DNA of 64,000 nt from Clostridiaceae bacterium (lineage in GTDB: Bacteria; Bacillota; Clostridia; Lachnospirales; Lachnospiraceae): NCBI GenBank assembly GCA_910575435.1, contig CAJTGI010000005.1, forward strand, positions 124,001 through 188,000. The letters run 5' to 3'. Of the stretch, positions 43,387-52,560 are shown one piece after another (within the stretch, counting starts at the first letter, position 1; every line of letters begins with the position of its first letter). Under the pieces are notes generated by a model that did no database searches, was not told the origin of the DNA, and saw only the letters and a list, made by a program, of their open reading frames with translations. The position numbers and the translations under genes were made by a program.

Positions 43387-44292
43387 CTAAAACATCTTAA
43401 CCACCGCATAGTTATTCTTCTGCCTTCGGTAAACCGCCTTGAACCCGCCGTCCTGATCATAGACCAGAACCTTGCCGCCAGGCTCTTCCTGTCTGCCGTC
43501 CAAATCTCTCAGGTATCTTTCCTCCAAAATATTTCCATTAAAAAGATGCTTGGTATATTCCGGCAGGATCTGCTTTCTTGGATACTCTGGAAACAGGGAA
43601 TCCACCGGAATCAATTTTCGCTGAAATTCTTCCGGCTCCTCCAAGAGCAGTCGCTCCAGCTCTCCCAAGGTGACTGCCTCCTCAATCACGAAATCTGCCA
43701 CTCTGGTGCGCACCAGGCTCTGCATCACCGCCCCCGTCCCTAATTTCCCGCCAATGTCATGGCACAGGGTTCGGATATAGGTTCCCTTGGAGCATGTGAC
43801 TTCGATTAAGATGGTCCCCTCCTCTAAATCCACCTGCAGAATATCCAACTGGGAGATGTAGATATTCCTTGGCTTTCTCTCCACCGTCTTCCCCTCTCTG
43901 GCAAGCTCATATAATTTCTTGCCATGAACTTTGATGGCGGAATACATGGGAGGAATCTGGCTGCTCTCCCCCAGAAAAGAAGCGGCAGCCTCTCGCACCT
44001 CCTCTTCCGTCACATCCTTAAAGGAATGCTCCTCCAGAATCTCCCCGGTATCGTCCTGGGTGTCCGTCACCACTCCCAGCTTGCACACTGCCTGGTATGT
44101 CTTATCCTTCTCTGCCAGCAATTCGCACACTTTCGTAGCCTTTCCGCAGCAGACGGGCAATACGCCCATGGCAGCCGGGTCTAGCGTGCCAGTATGACCG
44201 ACTTTCTTTTGATGCAGGATGCCACGCAGCTTGGCAACCACATCGTGGGAGGTAAAATCAGGCTCTTTATAGATATTTAATATGCCATCCAT
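43387..44292 (-). CDS. truB: tRNA pseudouridine55 synthase
   Basis: 301 residues. Catalytic Asp38 in KVGHTGTLDPAAMGVLPV; also YQAVCKLGVVTDTQDDTGEI and SCSKGTYIRTLCHDIGGKLG. Makes pseudouridine at position 55 of the T loop of tRNAs. It lies between nrnA and ribF in the same operon, a common order. Confidence 0.96.
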   Translation of the reverse strand: MDGILNIYKEPDFTSHDVVAKLRGILHQKKVGHTGTLDPAAMGVLPVCCGKATKVCELLAEKDKTYQAVCKLGVVTDTQDDTGEILEEHSFKDVTEEEVREAAASFLGESSQIPPMYSAIKVHGKKLYELAREGKTVERKPRNIYISQLDILQVDLEEGTILIEVTCSKGTYIRTLCHDIGGKLGTGAVMQSLVRTRVADFVIEEAVTLGELERLLLEEPEEFQRKLIPVDSLFPEYPRKQILPEYTKHLFNGNILEERYLRDLDGRQEEPGGKVLVYDQDGGFKAVYRRQKNNYAVVKMF

Positions 44293-44321
44293 GGACTTAG
44301 TCCTTTCCTTGCATCTTTTTC

Positions 44322-45269
44322 TTACATCATCTGCATTTCTATATGTTCTGTTAAATTATTGCATACATCATGAATAGAACCCCTCATGGTACAGCCCGCG
44401 GCCCGCACATGGCCTCCTCCCCCGAAATAAGCTGCCACCTTGCTCACGTCTACCACTTTATTTGACCGCATGCTCACTTTATATTCCTGATGGCCCGTCT
44501 CGTGGAGCAGGATTGCCACCTCCACCCCTTTGATAATGCGGAGCTGGTCAATAATCCCATCGATGTCTTCCGTCTTCGCCCCATAAAACTCCATCATTCG
44601 CCGGGTGATGGCGGCCACGATGCATTGCCCCTCCATCACCCGCATGCTGGCCAGCAATGTGCGCCCCAGCAACTGGGTCTGGGTATAAGTTCGCTCGTAA
44701 AAGCACCTGTCCATATCCTCATGGAAGGGAATCCCCTTTTCCATCAGCCTCCCGGCAATTTCCATAGTCTTTCTGGATGTATTGGGATATCGGAATCCCC
44801 CGGAATCCGTCACGATCCCGATATACAGCGACTCCGCCACCCTCTCGTCCACGTATTCCGGATCCATCAGTCCATACAGCACCTCGCAGGTGGAACTGGC
44901 ATCCGCCACTACCACGTTTTCCTTGCCATACTGCTGATTGCTCACATGGTGGTCCACCACGAGGGTGCTTCCCGCCTTCTCAAATGCCTCCCGGGCATCC
45001 CCCAGCCTGTCTGAATCACTGGAATCCACCACGATGCACAGGTCATAAGACGAATCGGCAACCTGATTGCTGACCAATTCTTCCTCTGCGAGAAAGGAGA
45101 ACCTCTCTGGCACCGTCTCCAGATAAACATGGATGCATTTGTCAGGAAAAATATTTTTTAGATACCGTCCCGTGGCCACGCACCCCCCCACGCAGTCCCC
45201 GTCAGGACGCACGTGGCCGGCTATCAGTATCCGCTCTGCCCCGCTGGCAGCACTTTTTAAATCTATCAT
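44322..45269 (-). CDS. nrnA: DHH/DHHA1 oligoribonuclease and pAp phosphatase
   Basis: 315 residues. DHH motifs run in order: AGHVRPDGDCVGG, VVDSSDSDRLG, VDHHVSNQQYG; the DHHA1 domain has RSNKVVDVSKVAAYFGGGGHVRAAG. Breaks down very short RNAs and 3'-phosphoadenosine 5'-phosphate. Its ATG overlaps the rbfA stop by 4 bases (ATGA), so the two are translationally coupled. Confidence 0.94.
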   Translation of the reverse strand: MIDLKSAASGAERILIAGHVRPDGDCVGGCVATGRYLKNIFPDKCIHVYLETVPERFSFLAEEELVSNQVADSSYDLCIVVDSSDSDRLGDAREAFEKAGSTLVVDHHVSNQQYGKENVVVADASSTCEVLYGLMDPEYVDERVAESLYIGIVTDSGGFRYPNTSRKTMEIAGRLMEKGIPFHEDMDRCFYERTYTQTQLLGRTLLASMRVMEGQCIVAAITRRMMEFYGAKTEDIDGIIDQLRIIKGVEVAILLHETGHQEYKVSMRSNKVVDVSKVAAYFGGGGHVRAAGCTMRGSIHDVCNNLTEHIEMQMM

Positions 45270-45631
45270 TCTCCTTCTTCCTCTCTCTTTAACTCGTCAA
45301 TCCGCTTGGACATATTGACGCCATAGGCGATGGAGTCATCCATCACAAAAGTAAGTTCCGGCGTATTGCGCAGGTTCAAGCTTTTGGCAAGGCAGGAGCG
45401 AATGTGGGAGGCGGCGCTTTTTAGCCCTCTGCTGGTACTCTCCCTGTCTGCCTCATCTCCCAGCACGCTCACATACACTTTCGCATATTTCAAATCCGGG
45501 GTCACATCCACGGAAACCACGGAGGTCATGGGATGAATCCTAGGATCCTTGATATCCTGAGAAATGATCTTGCTCAGTTCCCTCTGCACTTCTCCGTTCA
45601 TCCGGGAATACTTTATACTGTTCTTCTTCAT
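45266..45631 (-). CDS. rbfA: 30S ribosome-binding factor A
   Basis: 121-residue KH-like protein: RMNGEVQRELSKIISQDIKDPRI and the later SAASHIRSCLAKSLNLRNTPELTFVMDDS. Required for late maturation of 16S rRNA and cold adaptation. Between infB and nrnA in the usual order. Confidence 0.95.
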   Translation of the reverse strand: MKKNSIKYSRMNGEVQRELSKIISQDIKDPRIHPMTSVVSVDVTPDLKYAKVYVSVLGDEADRESTSRGLKSAASHIRSCLAKSLNLRNTPELTFVMDDSIAYGVNMSKRIDELKREEEGE

Positions 45632-45763
45632 TGCCTAACCCTCTTTTCTAATCTTTTATATTAACGATATCAGCCATTTATCCTCTTGCGGGATTCCCAT
45701 GCCATGACCTGCTATGGTGCAAATTGCGCCCACGCCGCCTTGATTGATCTGAGCGGCACTTTG

Positions 45764-48655
45764 TCAAGTCCTGGGAACCTCCACCATGATATACGCCTCG
45801 ATCTGATCCTCCACCTGGATTTCCTGGAAGCCCTCAAATACCAGGCCGCACTCATATCCGGCAGCCACTTCCTTCACATCGTCCTTGAAACGCTTCAGGG
45901 ATGACAGAGAGCCCTCGAACAGCTGCTCCCCTTCCCGGCTGATGCGAACGCTGCAATCCCTTACGATCTTTCCATCCAGCACGTAAGACCCGGCAATCAC
46001 GCCCACGCCGGAAGCCTTGAAGGTCTGGCGCACCTCGGCGTGGCCGATAACCCGCTCCTCATACTCTGGGTCAAGCATGCCCTTCATGGCAGACTCGATA
46101 TCCTCAATGGCGTTGTAAATCACCTTGTACAGGCGCACATCCACCTTCTCCCTGTCTGCCGTCTCTTTCGCCGTATTGTCCGGGCGCACGTTGAACCCAA
46201 TGATAATCGCATTGGAAGCGCTGGCCAGAGACACGTCCGACTCATTGATCGCACCCACGCCGCCATGGATGATCCGCACTGCCACCTCGTCATTGCTCAG
46301 TTTCAGCAGGCTTTGCTTCACGGCCTCCACAGAGCCTTGCACATCCGCCTTCACTATCAGGTTCAGTTCCTTGATATTGCCCGCCTGAATCTGGGAGAAC
46401 AGGCCATCCAAGGTAAGTTTTGCCTTGGTGTCATCCAACAGTTTCTCCCTGCCCTGGCTGATATAGGTCTCCGCAATATTTCTGGCCTCCTTGTCATTCT
46501 CCGTGGCCATGAAAATCTCTCCCGCATCCGGCACCGCATGCAGACCCAATATTTCTACAGGCGTAGAAGGAAGTGCCTGCTTCACCCGCTGGCCCTTGTC
46601 GTCCATCATGGCGCGAATCTTTCCGTAAGCAGATCCCACTGCGATATTGTCTCCCACTTTCAGGGTTCCCTTCTGTACCAGCACCGTGGCCACAGGTCCC
46701 CGGCCCTTGTCAAGCTGGGCCTCGATCACCACGCCCCTGGCCTTTCGGTTGGGGTTGGCTTTCAGTTCGCCCACTTCCGCTGTCAGGATAATCATCTCCA
46801 GGAGCTGGTCAATGCCTTCCTTGGTATGGGCAGATACCGGCACAAATACCGTGTCTCCTCCCCAGTCCTCGGCCACCAATTCATGCTCCACCAATTCCTG
46901 CTTCACCCGCTCCACATTGGCGCTGGGCTTATCAATCTTATTCACTGCCACGATAATTTCCACCCCGGCAGCCTTGGCATGGCTGATTGCCTCCACGGTC
47001 TGGGGCATCACGCCGTCGTCTGCGGCCACCACCAGAATGGCGATATCCGTAGACTTGGCCCCACGCATGCGCATGGAAGTGAACGCCTCATGTCCCGGGG
47101 TATCCAGGAAGGTAATCTTCTCCCCATTAATCTCTGTGACATAGGCACCGATATGCTGGGTGATGCCCCCGGCCTCCCTGTCTGTCACGTGGGCTTCCCG
47201 AATAGCATCCAGCAGGGAAGTCTTTCCGTGATCTACATGGCCCATGACGCAGACAACCGGCGGACGTTTCTTCATCAGCTTCTCGTCCTCCTCGTCCTCC
47301 TTCAAGAGTTCCGCAATCAGGTCCACCTTCTCCTCCATCTCTGCGATGCAGTTGTATTCCAAGGCAATCTCCTCCGCCTCTTCATAGGTAATCTCATGGT
47401 TCATAGAAACCATAGTCCCCTGGAGGAGCAGCTTCTTTAGCACAGTGGCCACTGGCACCTTCATAATGTCAGACAATTCCTTGATGGTCAGTTTCTCAGG
47501 CAGGACGATATTCTTGATGCCATCTTCCGGCTCTGCCGGCTTCTTGATTGGCTCGGGCTTGATGAAGGCACCCTTGCGGTTGGGATCCTTCTTTTTCTTA
47601 TTCTTCCCACCCTGCTTTAATGTCAGATCCTCATCAAAATCATCTTTTCTATCTTTACCCCGACGCTTGCTGGCACTTCTGGAATCTCTGTCAGCCCTCT
47701 GCTGGCGGGACTGCTTCACCTCGGATTTCATGCTGTCCATAGGCATGGCAGTTCCATTGTTGCGGCGATTGTCATTTCTGTTGCCGCCATCCCTTCCATT
47801 TCGGCTTGGGCCGCGGCCAGCATTATTCCTGGCACCGTCCCTTCCACCGTCTCTTCCGTTTCGGTTGCCGCCACGGCCGTCATTCCGGTTGCCGCCATCT
47901 CTTCTTCCGTCTCTTCCGTTCCAGTTTCCGCCACGGCCGTCATTCCGATTGCCGTCCCTTCCACCATCTCTTCCCATTCGGTTTCCGCCACGGCCGTCAT
48001 TCCGATTGCCGTCCCTTCCACCATCTCTTCCGTTTCGGTTTCCGCCACGGCCATCATTCCGGTTGTCGCTTCTGCCCCCGTCCCGCTCGCTGTCTCTGCC
48101 ACTTCGGCTATTCTCTCCACGGCCATTCCGATTGTCGCTTCCCCGGCCTTCTCTGCGCTCAGAACTGCTCTGTCTCTTTTCGCTCTTCTGGCCATTCTCC
48201 CGCTTCTCTGGCTTTTTCTCTGCCACAGGCGTCTCTTTCTCTGTCGCAGCCTTGGGAGCCTCCGCCTTCTTTTCTTCCTTGCCCTCGGGCTGGCTCTTTT
48301 CAATTTCCGGCTGCCTTGCCTCTTCTTTCTTGGCAGTCGCCTTTTCTTCCGTCCCAGGCTTCGCCTTCTGTTCCGTCTCCTTTTTCGGAGCCTTCTCCTT
48401 TCGCTGGACTTCCTTCTGGGCAACTTCCTTCTTTGGAGCTGCCTTCTCAGGTTTCTTCTTCTCTGTCTTTTCCCCTGCCGCCTTCTTTTTATAGTACATT
48501 AAGAGAAACCCGATGGCATCATCCTCAATGCTGCTCTGGGGGCTTTTTGCCTGAAACCCATTGGCATTCAGCAGTTCGATCAAATCCTTGCTCTTCAAGT
48601 CCGGAAACTGCCCCTGTAAACTTCTTGCTATATCATAAATCTTCATTTTTGCCAT
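45764..48655 (-). CDS. infB: translation initiation factor IF-2
   Basis: 963 residues. An IF2-N domain (1-50) is followed by a Lys/Glu/Ala-rich stretch and then an Arg/Asn/Gly/Asp-rich repeat region (about 180-300), a second IF2-N-like segment, and the GTPase core from about 472 ([32 protein letters not shown]), then domains II-IV. It brings initiator tRNA to the 30S subunit. The repeat region is encoded by imperfect 54-bp units and is unusual in composition. AGGAGG precedes the ATG by 11 bases. Confidence 0.96.
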   Translation of the reverse strand: MAKMKIYDIARSLQGQFPDLKSKDLIELLNANGFQAKSPQSSIEDDAIGFLLMYYKKKAAGEKTEKKKPEKAAPKKEVAQKEVQRKEKAPKKETEQKAKPGTEEKATAKKEEARQPEIEKSQPEGKEEKKAEAPKAATEKETPVAEKKPEKRENGQKSEKRQSSSERREGRGSDNRNGRGENSRSGRDSERDGGRSDNRNDGRGGNRNGRDGGRDGNRNDGRGGNRMGRDGGRDGNRNDGRGGNWNGRDGRRDGGNRNDGRGGNRNGRDGGRDGARNNAGRGPSRNGRDGGNRNDNRRNNGTAMPMDSMKSEVKQSRQQRADRDSRSASKRRGKDRKDDFDEDLTLKQGGKNKKKKDPNRKGAFIKPEPIKKPAEPEDGIKNIVLPEKLTIKELSDIMKVPVATVLKKLLLQGTMVSMNHEITYEEAEEIALEYNCIAEMEEKVDLIAELLKEDEEDEKLMKKRPPVVCVMGHVDHGKTSLLDAIREAHVTDREAGGITQHIGAYVTEINGEKITFLDTPGHEAFTSMRMRGAKSTDIAILVVAADDGVMPQTVEAISHAKAAGVEIIVAVNKIDKPSANVERVKQELVEHELVAEDWGGDTVFVPVSAHTKEGIDQLLEMIILTAEVGELKANPNRKARGVVIEAQLDKGRGPVATVLVQKGTLKVGDNIAVGSAYGKIRAMMDDKGQRVKQALPSTPVEILGLHAVPDAGEIFMATENDKEARNIAETYISQGREKLLDDTKAKLTLDGLFSQIQAGNIKELNLIVKADVQGSVEAVKQSLLKLSNDEVAVRIIHGGVGAINESDVSLASASNAIIIGFNVRPDNTAKETADREKVDVRLYKVIYNAIEDIESAMKGMLDPEYEERVIGHAEVRQTFKASGVGVIAGSYVLDGKIVRDCSVRISREGEQLFEGSLSSLKRFKDDVKEVAAGYECGLVFEGFQEIQVEDQIEAYIMVEVPRT
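47765..48105 (-). repeat. 54-bp coding repeats in infB
   Basis: Imperfect tandem units of about 54 bases encode the 18-residue motif [18 protein letters not shown] and variants, five or six in a row. High nucleotide identity between units suggests recent slippage or gene conversion. Confidence 0.75.
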
Positions 48656-48670
48656 ACGCTCTATGACCTC

Positions 48671-48973
48671 CTAGTTCATTTTCTTCAATATCGCCTGTGC
48701 CATACCTTGATCAGTTACTGCCAGAGAAGCTCGAAACTGTTTCCCTATCCCGTGCCCCAGAGATTCCTTGTCAGAATACTCCCTCAAAGGCACATCATAA
48801 TAGGTGCATTTATCCGAAAACTTTTTTCTGGTATTTCCCGAGACATCCGAAGCAATTATCACCAGTTTTGCCGAACCGTTCCTGATCGCTTCCTCCGTCA
48901 TATACTCTCCGCTGACGACCTTGCCGGCCCTCTGTGCCAGCCCGATCATGCCGAGAACTTTATCCATCTTCAT
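48671..48973 (-). CDS. ylxQ: L7Ae-like RNA-binding protein YlxQ
   Basis: 100 residues from the ATG at 48973; an alternative is the ATG two codons later. L7Ae/L30e fold: GMIGLAQRAGKVVSGEYMTEEAIRNGSAKLVIIASDVS. Such proteins bind kink-turn RNA. The start overlaps the end of the ylxR gene, so the two are coupled. Standard place between ylxR and infB. Confidence 0.92.
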   Translation of the reverse strand: MKMDKVLGMIGLAQRAGKVVSGEYMTEEAIRNGSAKLVIIASDVSGNTRKKFSDKCTYYDVPLREYSDKESLGHGIGKQFRASLAVTDQGMAQAILKKMN

Positions 48974-49256
48974 TCTTGCTTCCCATCTCCTTTGCCAGTT
49001 CCTGATAAATACTCTCCGGAATGGTGGTTTTAAACGAGCGCTCCAAAGATTTCTTCTTCTGGGCAAGTTTCAGACAATCCACTGAATTACATATATATGC
49101 GCCCCTTCCGTTTTTCTTGCCTGTAAAATCCACCTGAATCTCTCCCTCCGGCGTGCGGATGATGCGGACAAGTTCTTTCTTTTCCTTCCGCTCCCCACAT
49201 CCCGTACACTGCCGCATGGGATTCTTCTTCTTCGGCGGCATCTGCTTTGCTCCCAT
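48960..49256 (-). CDS. ylxR: YlxR/RnpM RNA-binding protein
   Basis: 98 residues of the DUF448 family: MRQCTGCGERKEKKELVRIIR, GKKNGRGAYICNSVDCLKLAQKKKSLERSF. The likely function is RNA binding; in B. subtilis and relatives it has been linked with RNase P. Starts at the usual position after nusA. The first Met is one of two possible; the shorter from PMRQCTG would drop 13 residues. Confidence 0.93.
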   Translation of the reverse strand: MGAKQMPPKKKNPMRQCTGCGERKEKKELVRIIRTPEGEIQVDFTGKKNGRGAYICNSVDCLKLAQKKKSLERSFKTTIPESIYQELAKEMGSKNEDG

Positions 49257-49321
49257 AAAAACACCTATGCCTTTCTATCGTAAACGCAGTTCGCTTTATC
49301 CTCCATTCCCACAATGACGTA

Positions 49322-50383
49322 TTAATCCTCGCACTTGATATCTATCTTATAGCCGGTCAATTTTGCCGCCAGCCGGGCGTTCTGCCCCTCCTTGCCGATG
49401 GCAAGGGAGAGCTGGTCCGGTGGAACGATTACCCTGGCTGTCTTTTCCTCCTCGTCCGCCTCCACATAAGTAACTTCCGCAGGACTCAACGCATGCTCGA
49501 TCAAAATCTCCGGCGTGTCGCTCCAGTTGATGATGTCAATCTTCTCTCCCCTCAGCTCATCCACAATGGCGCTAACCCGGCTTCCGTTCATTCCCACGCA
49601 GGCACCCACCGCATCCACATTGGAATCATTGGTACTCACCGCAATCTTGGTGCGGCTCCCCGCCTCTCTGGAAATGCTCTTAATCTCCACCACGCCATCC
49701 TGGATTTCCGTAACCTCCTCCTCAAAGAGACGCTTCACAAATTCCGGATGAGAGCGGGATACGGTAATGCGGGGCCCCTTTGGCGTCTCCCTCACTTCCA
49801 CCACGTACAGCCTGACCCGCTCCGTGGGCCGGAATCGCTCCCCCGGCACCTGCTCGCTCTCCATCAGGATGGCATCTACCTTTCCCAGCTGAAAGCACAC
49901 ATTTCTGCCACTGTATCTCTGCACCACGCCCGTGACCACTTCCCGCTCCTTTTCCAGATATTGGATATAGAGAATCTTCCTCTCCTCCTCCCGGATTTTC
50001 TGAATTACCACCTGCTTTGCCTTCTGGGCCGCAATCCGCCCGAAGTTTTTCGGCGTGACCTCCTTCCGTACCACGTCTCCCACTTCCACTTCGCCGTACT
50101 TAAGCCTGGCCTCGGTAACACCAATCTCCAACACGTCATCTTCCAGCAAATCATCTTCCACCACGTTCAGCTCTGCATATACGCCGACGGCCCCAGTTTC
50201 CCGGTCAATGCTCACCTTCACATTGTCCGACTTCCCATACTGGTTCTTGCATGCCGCCAGCAAAGAATTTTCAATCGCCTCCAGAATAATGTCCTTGCTG
50301 ATCTGCTTCTCCTTCTCAATGGCATCCAATGCCATAATCAATTCCGTGCGGTCATTCAGTGCTGCCTTCTTCTTCGCTGCCAT
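49322..50383 (-). CDS. nusA: transcription termination/antitermination factor NusA
   Basis: 353 residues: N-terminal RNAP-binding domain, S1 domain (about 135-200), and two KH domains ([14 protein letters not shown], then [26 protein letters not shown]). It lacks the C-terminal acidic repeats of the E. coli protein, as in other Firmicutes. AAGGAGGA lies 9 bases before the first ATG, supporting the extended N-terminus [14 protein letters not shown], about 15 residues longer than usual. Confidence 0.96.
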   Translation of the reverse strand: MAAKKKAALNDRTELIMALDAIEKEKQISKDIILEAIENSLLAACKNQYGKSDNVKVSIDRETGAVGVYAELNVVEDDLLEDDVLEIGVTEARLKYGEVEVGDVVRKEVTPKNFGRIAAQKAKQVVIQKIREEERKILYIQYLEKEREVVTGVVQRYSGRNVCFQLGKVDAILMESEQVPGERFRPTERVRLYVVEVRETPKGPRITVSRSHPEFVKRLFEEEVTEIQDGVVEIKSISREAGSRTKIAVSTNDSNVDAVGACVGMNGSRVSAIVDELRGEKIDIINWSDTPEILIEHALSPAEVTYVEADEEEKTARVIVPPDQLSLAIGKEGQNARLAAKLTGYKIDIKCED

Positions 50384-50415
50384 TTTCTTAATTCCTCCTT
50401 CTCATCTCCTATGAT

Positions 50416-50919
50416 TTAAAAATCTATCGTCAACTTTACTGTGGAAATTTCAGACCTGGGTATCACGTACTCAGATGAAAAATCTGTTTCCAACGTAATC
50501 TCATCCTTGGTAAACGCCTTTAGCGTGCCTGTAATCATTTTCACAGAAATCTCTTTTCCATTTTTTCCCAGAGGAAGTTTTCTCCCGCTGTACAGTTTCA
50601 CATCCACATCCTCCCCGATGCTTCGCCGGAAATCCTTGTCTTTCTTCAACTGCCTTCCCAATCCCGGAGAACTCACCTCCAGAATATAGGCTTCCTCGAT
50701 GAAGTCCTCCTGGTCCATCATGTCGCTCCAGGCGCGGTTCACCAACTCGCAGTCATCCAGCGTGATGCCTCCCTCTTTATCCACGTACGCCCGAAGGTAA
50801 TAATTGCCGGCCTCCTTCACATACTCCACGTCCACCAGTTCAAATTGATGCTCTTCCAACAAGGGCTGCAGCATCTTCTCCGCCCTGGCTTCATACTCTT
50901 CCCGTCTTGACAAATGCAC
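50416..50919 (-). CDS. rimP: ribosome maturation factor RimP
   Basis: 167 residues: FELVDVEYVKEAGNYYLRAYVDKEGGITLDDCE and ILEVSSPGLGRQLKKDKDF. Helps 30S assembly. First gene of the operon that runs through nusA, ylxR, ylxQ, infB, rbfA, nrnA and truB to ribF. Confidence 0.95.
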   Translation of the reverse strand: MHLSRREEYEARAEKMLQPLLEEHQFELVDVEYVKEAGNYYLRAYVDKEGGITLDDCELVNRAWSDMMDQEDFIEEAYILEVSSPGLGRQLKKDKDFRRSIGEDVDVKLYSGRKLPLGKNGKEISVKMITGTLKAFTKDEITLETDFSSEYVIPRSEISTVKLTIDF

Positions 50920-50930
50920 TACCTCTTTTC

Positions 50931-50972
50931 TTCTGCCATCATGCAGAAAGAGTGGTCTGCTCGACCACTCTT
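50931..50972 (-). promoter_or_regulatory. leader hairpins of the rimP-nusA operon
   Basis: Two adjacent stems in the 5' leader: AAGAGTGGTC/GACCACTCTT (50948-50972) and TTCTGC/GCAGAA (50931-50949). They share bases at their junction, so they could be mutually exclusive. No T-run follows the first, so a role in RNA folding or processing is more likely than termination. Confidence 0.45.
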
Positions 50973-51001
50973 CCTACTTTAACAATATACTACCATAAGA
51001 A

Positions 51002-51030
51002 ATATTAGCACTAGACATCCCAAAATGCAA
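51002..51030 (-). promoter_or_regulatory. candidate promoter of the rimP-nusA operon
   Basis: On the minus strand TTGCAT (51025-51030), 17-base spacer ending in TGC, and TAATAT (51002-51007), an extended -10 layout. An inverted repeat ACATCCCAAAA/TTTTGGGATGT (51015-51025 and 51035-51045) overlaps the spacer and -35 box. Confidence 0.5.
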
Positions 51031-51150
51031 GTGTTTTTGGGATGTTTTTGTGGTTTTTTATGATTTTTGGCACTTTTTCCATATTTTATACCCAAAATCA
51101 CCTGTGGATATGCCATTCACGGCGGTTCCTCCACTGGCCGGATAGACCAA

Positions 51151-51921
51151 TTAGCAGGAAATCACCCTGGCCTCATACCCCTGTTCAAAGAGTTCCTGCT
51201 CCCGCTTCTTCGCATCGGAGAGACTGTCAAATTTGCCATGGCGCACTCTGTAGCAAGTGTTTACCGGCTCAATCATTGCCTCGTATCCGTCCTCCTGCAT
51301 GTTTTTTGCCAGGTTCTCCGCATTGTGATGATGCATGAATACGCCAGTCTCCACGCTATAGCAGGACACGTCATTGGCCTCCACGCCGGCCCCGCCCCCG
51401 ATGGTCTGCATAATCCCATTGGCTATGGCCTGGGCGGTTTCCGGAAACTTCAAATCCAGGAGGTTGTTATCCTGCTCTGTATTGATAAAGCCAACTTCCA
51501 CCAGTGCCGCCGGCATATCCGTCCCCCTCAGAACCGCCAGATTGGGCCGCACCGAAGTTCCCAGATTGGCAAACCCCACCTTTTCCAATTCCGCATTGAT
51601 ATTCTGGGCGAAGAGGGCGGGAATCCCTGCATCCGCATACACCAGCGTCTGAACCCCGGAATAAGTCCCGGGATTTGGGCTGGAATTTCTATGAATAGAG
51701 ATAAAATAAGATGCATCGCTGCGGTTGGCAATATTTGCCTTCTCATTCGGGCTCTGATACACATCGGTGGTGCGGGTATACAGTACGTCAACCCCTGCAT
51801 TCTCCAAAATGTTTCCCACTGCCAGAGCCAGATTCAAAGTGTCATCCTTTTCCAATCTTCCATTATAAGAAGCGCCGGCATCATATCCTCCGTGTCCCGC
51901 ATCAATCATTACAGTTGCCAT
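51151..51921 (-). CDS. N-acetylmuramoyl-L-alanine amidase with SPOR domain
   Basis: 256 residues. An Amidase_3 zinc domain with ligands His10 (DAGHGGYDAG), Glu24 and His77 (ISIHRNSS) and catalytic Glu142 (LVEVGF); the C-terminal 75 residues form a SPOR domain (CYRVRHGKFDSLSDAKKREQELFEQGYEARV). It cleaves the bond between N-acetylmuramic acid and the stem peptide; SPOR binds denuded glycan at septa or spore cortex. There is no signal peptide, as GGAG precedes the ATG and the frame starts at the catalytic domain, so its route to the wall is unclear. Confidence 0.9.
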   Translation of the reverse strand: MATVMIDAGHGGYDAGASYNGRLEKDDTLNLALAVGNILENAGVDVLYTRTTDVYQSPNEKANIANRSDASYFISIHRNSSPNPGTYSGVQTLVYADAGIPALFAQNINAELEKVGFANLGTSVRPNLAVLRGTDMPAALVEVGFINTEQDNNLLDLKFPETAQAIANGIMQTIGGGAGVEANDVSCYSVETGVFMHHHNAENLAKNMQEDGYEAMIEPVNTCYRVRHGKFDSLSDAKKREQELFEQGYEARVISC

Positions 51922-52009
51922 ATGTTACTCCGTTATTTCCCTTTCTGTCTATTATATGCAGGGGCGCGCAAAAAGGTTACTGTTCACTCCGTGACCAGTA
52001 ACCGCAAAA

Positions 52010-52034
52010 AGAACCCTGTCCAAGACAGGGTTCT
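52010..52034 (-). terminator. terminator of rplS
   Basis: AGAACCCTGTC pairs with GACAGGGTTCT around CAA, followed on the minus strand by TTTTT. A second hairpin, GGTTACTG/CAGTAACC, lies just behind it at 51975-52003. Confidence 0.85.
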
Positions 52035-52060
52035 CTGGAATCTTAATCAATATTCCCGAA

Positions 52061-52408
52061 CTATTTCACCAGTTCTTTTACCTTGGCAGCCTTGCCCACT
52101 CTATCCCGGAGATAGAACAACTTCGCGCGTCTCGCCTTACCCCGGCGAACCACCTCGATCTTGTCCACGATGGGGGAATGTACCGGCCAGGTCTTCTCAA
52201 CGCCCACGCCGTTGGAATTCTTCCTCACGGTGAAGGTCTCCCTTGCGCCGCCATTCTGCCTTTTCAGCACCGTGCCCTCGTATACCTGGATACGCTCCCT
52301 GGAGCCCTCGATTACCTTTGCATGTACACGGACGGTATCGCCCACGCGGAAATCTGCCACGTCAGACTTTAACTGCTCATCCTCAATCTTCTTGATAATA
52401 TCGTTCAC
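52061..52408 (-). CDS. rplS: 50S ribosomal protein L19
   Basis: 115 residues starting at a GTG (52406-52408): AAGGAGG lies 8 bases ahead, and the start [14 protein letters not shown] matches the usual L19 N-terminus. An ATG 16 codons upstream has no such site. Contains [31 protein letters not shown] and the end [24 protein letters not shown]. Lies at the 30S-50S interface. Monocistronic with its own terminator. Confidence 0.95.
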   Translation of the reverse strand: MNDIIKKIEDEQLKSDVADFRVGDTVRVHAKVIEGSRERIQVYEGTVLKRQNGGARETFTVRKNSNGVGVEKTWPVHSPIVDKIEVVRRGKARRAKLFYLRDRVGKAAKVKELVK

Positions 52409-52560
52409 TACTGTGACCTCCTTCTTCCTGTTGACGTTCTTAATACTTCTGTGCATCGCAACCGTAACAGAGGAACATCTCTACTCGCAACTATAGTAGG
52501 ATAACATACATTCCGGCAAAATGCAAGGACTTTTTCGTCACCTATCCATCACCTTATAGT

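Noticed and set aside
47765-48105. Possible CRISPR-like repeat array
   Set aside because: The repeats are in frame, adjacent without spacers and encode an Arg/Gly-rich linker of IF-2.
47445-48494. Long plus-strand open frame opposite infB (349 codons)
   Set aside because: It mirrors the repeat-rich N-terminus of IF-2, is Pro/Ser/Phe/Arg-rich without a ribosome site or known pattern, and infB is certain.
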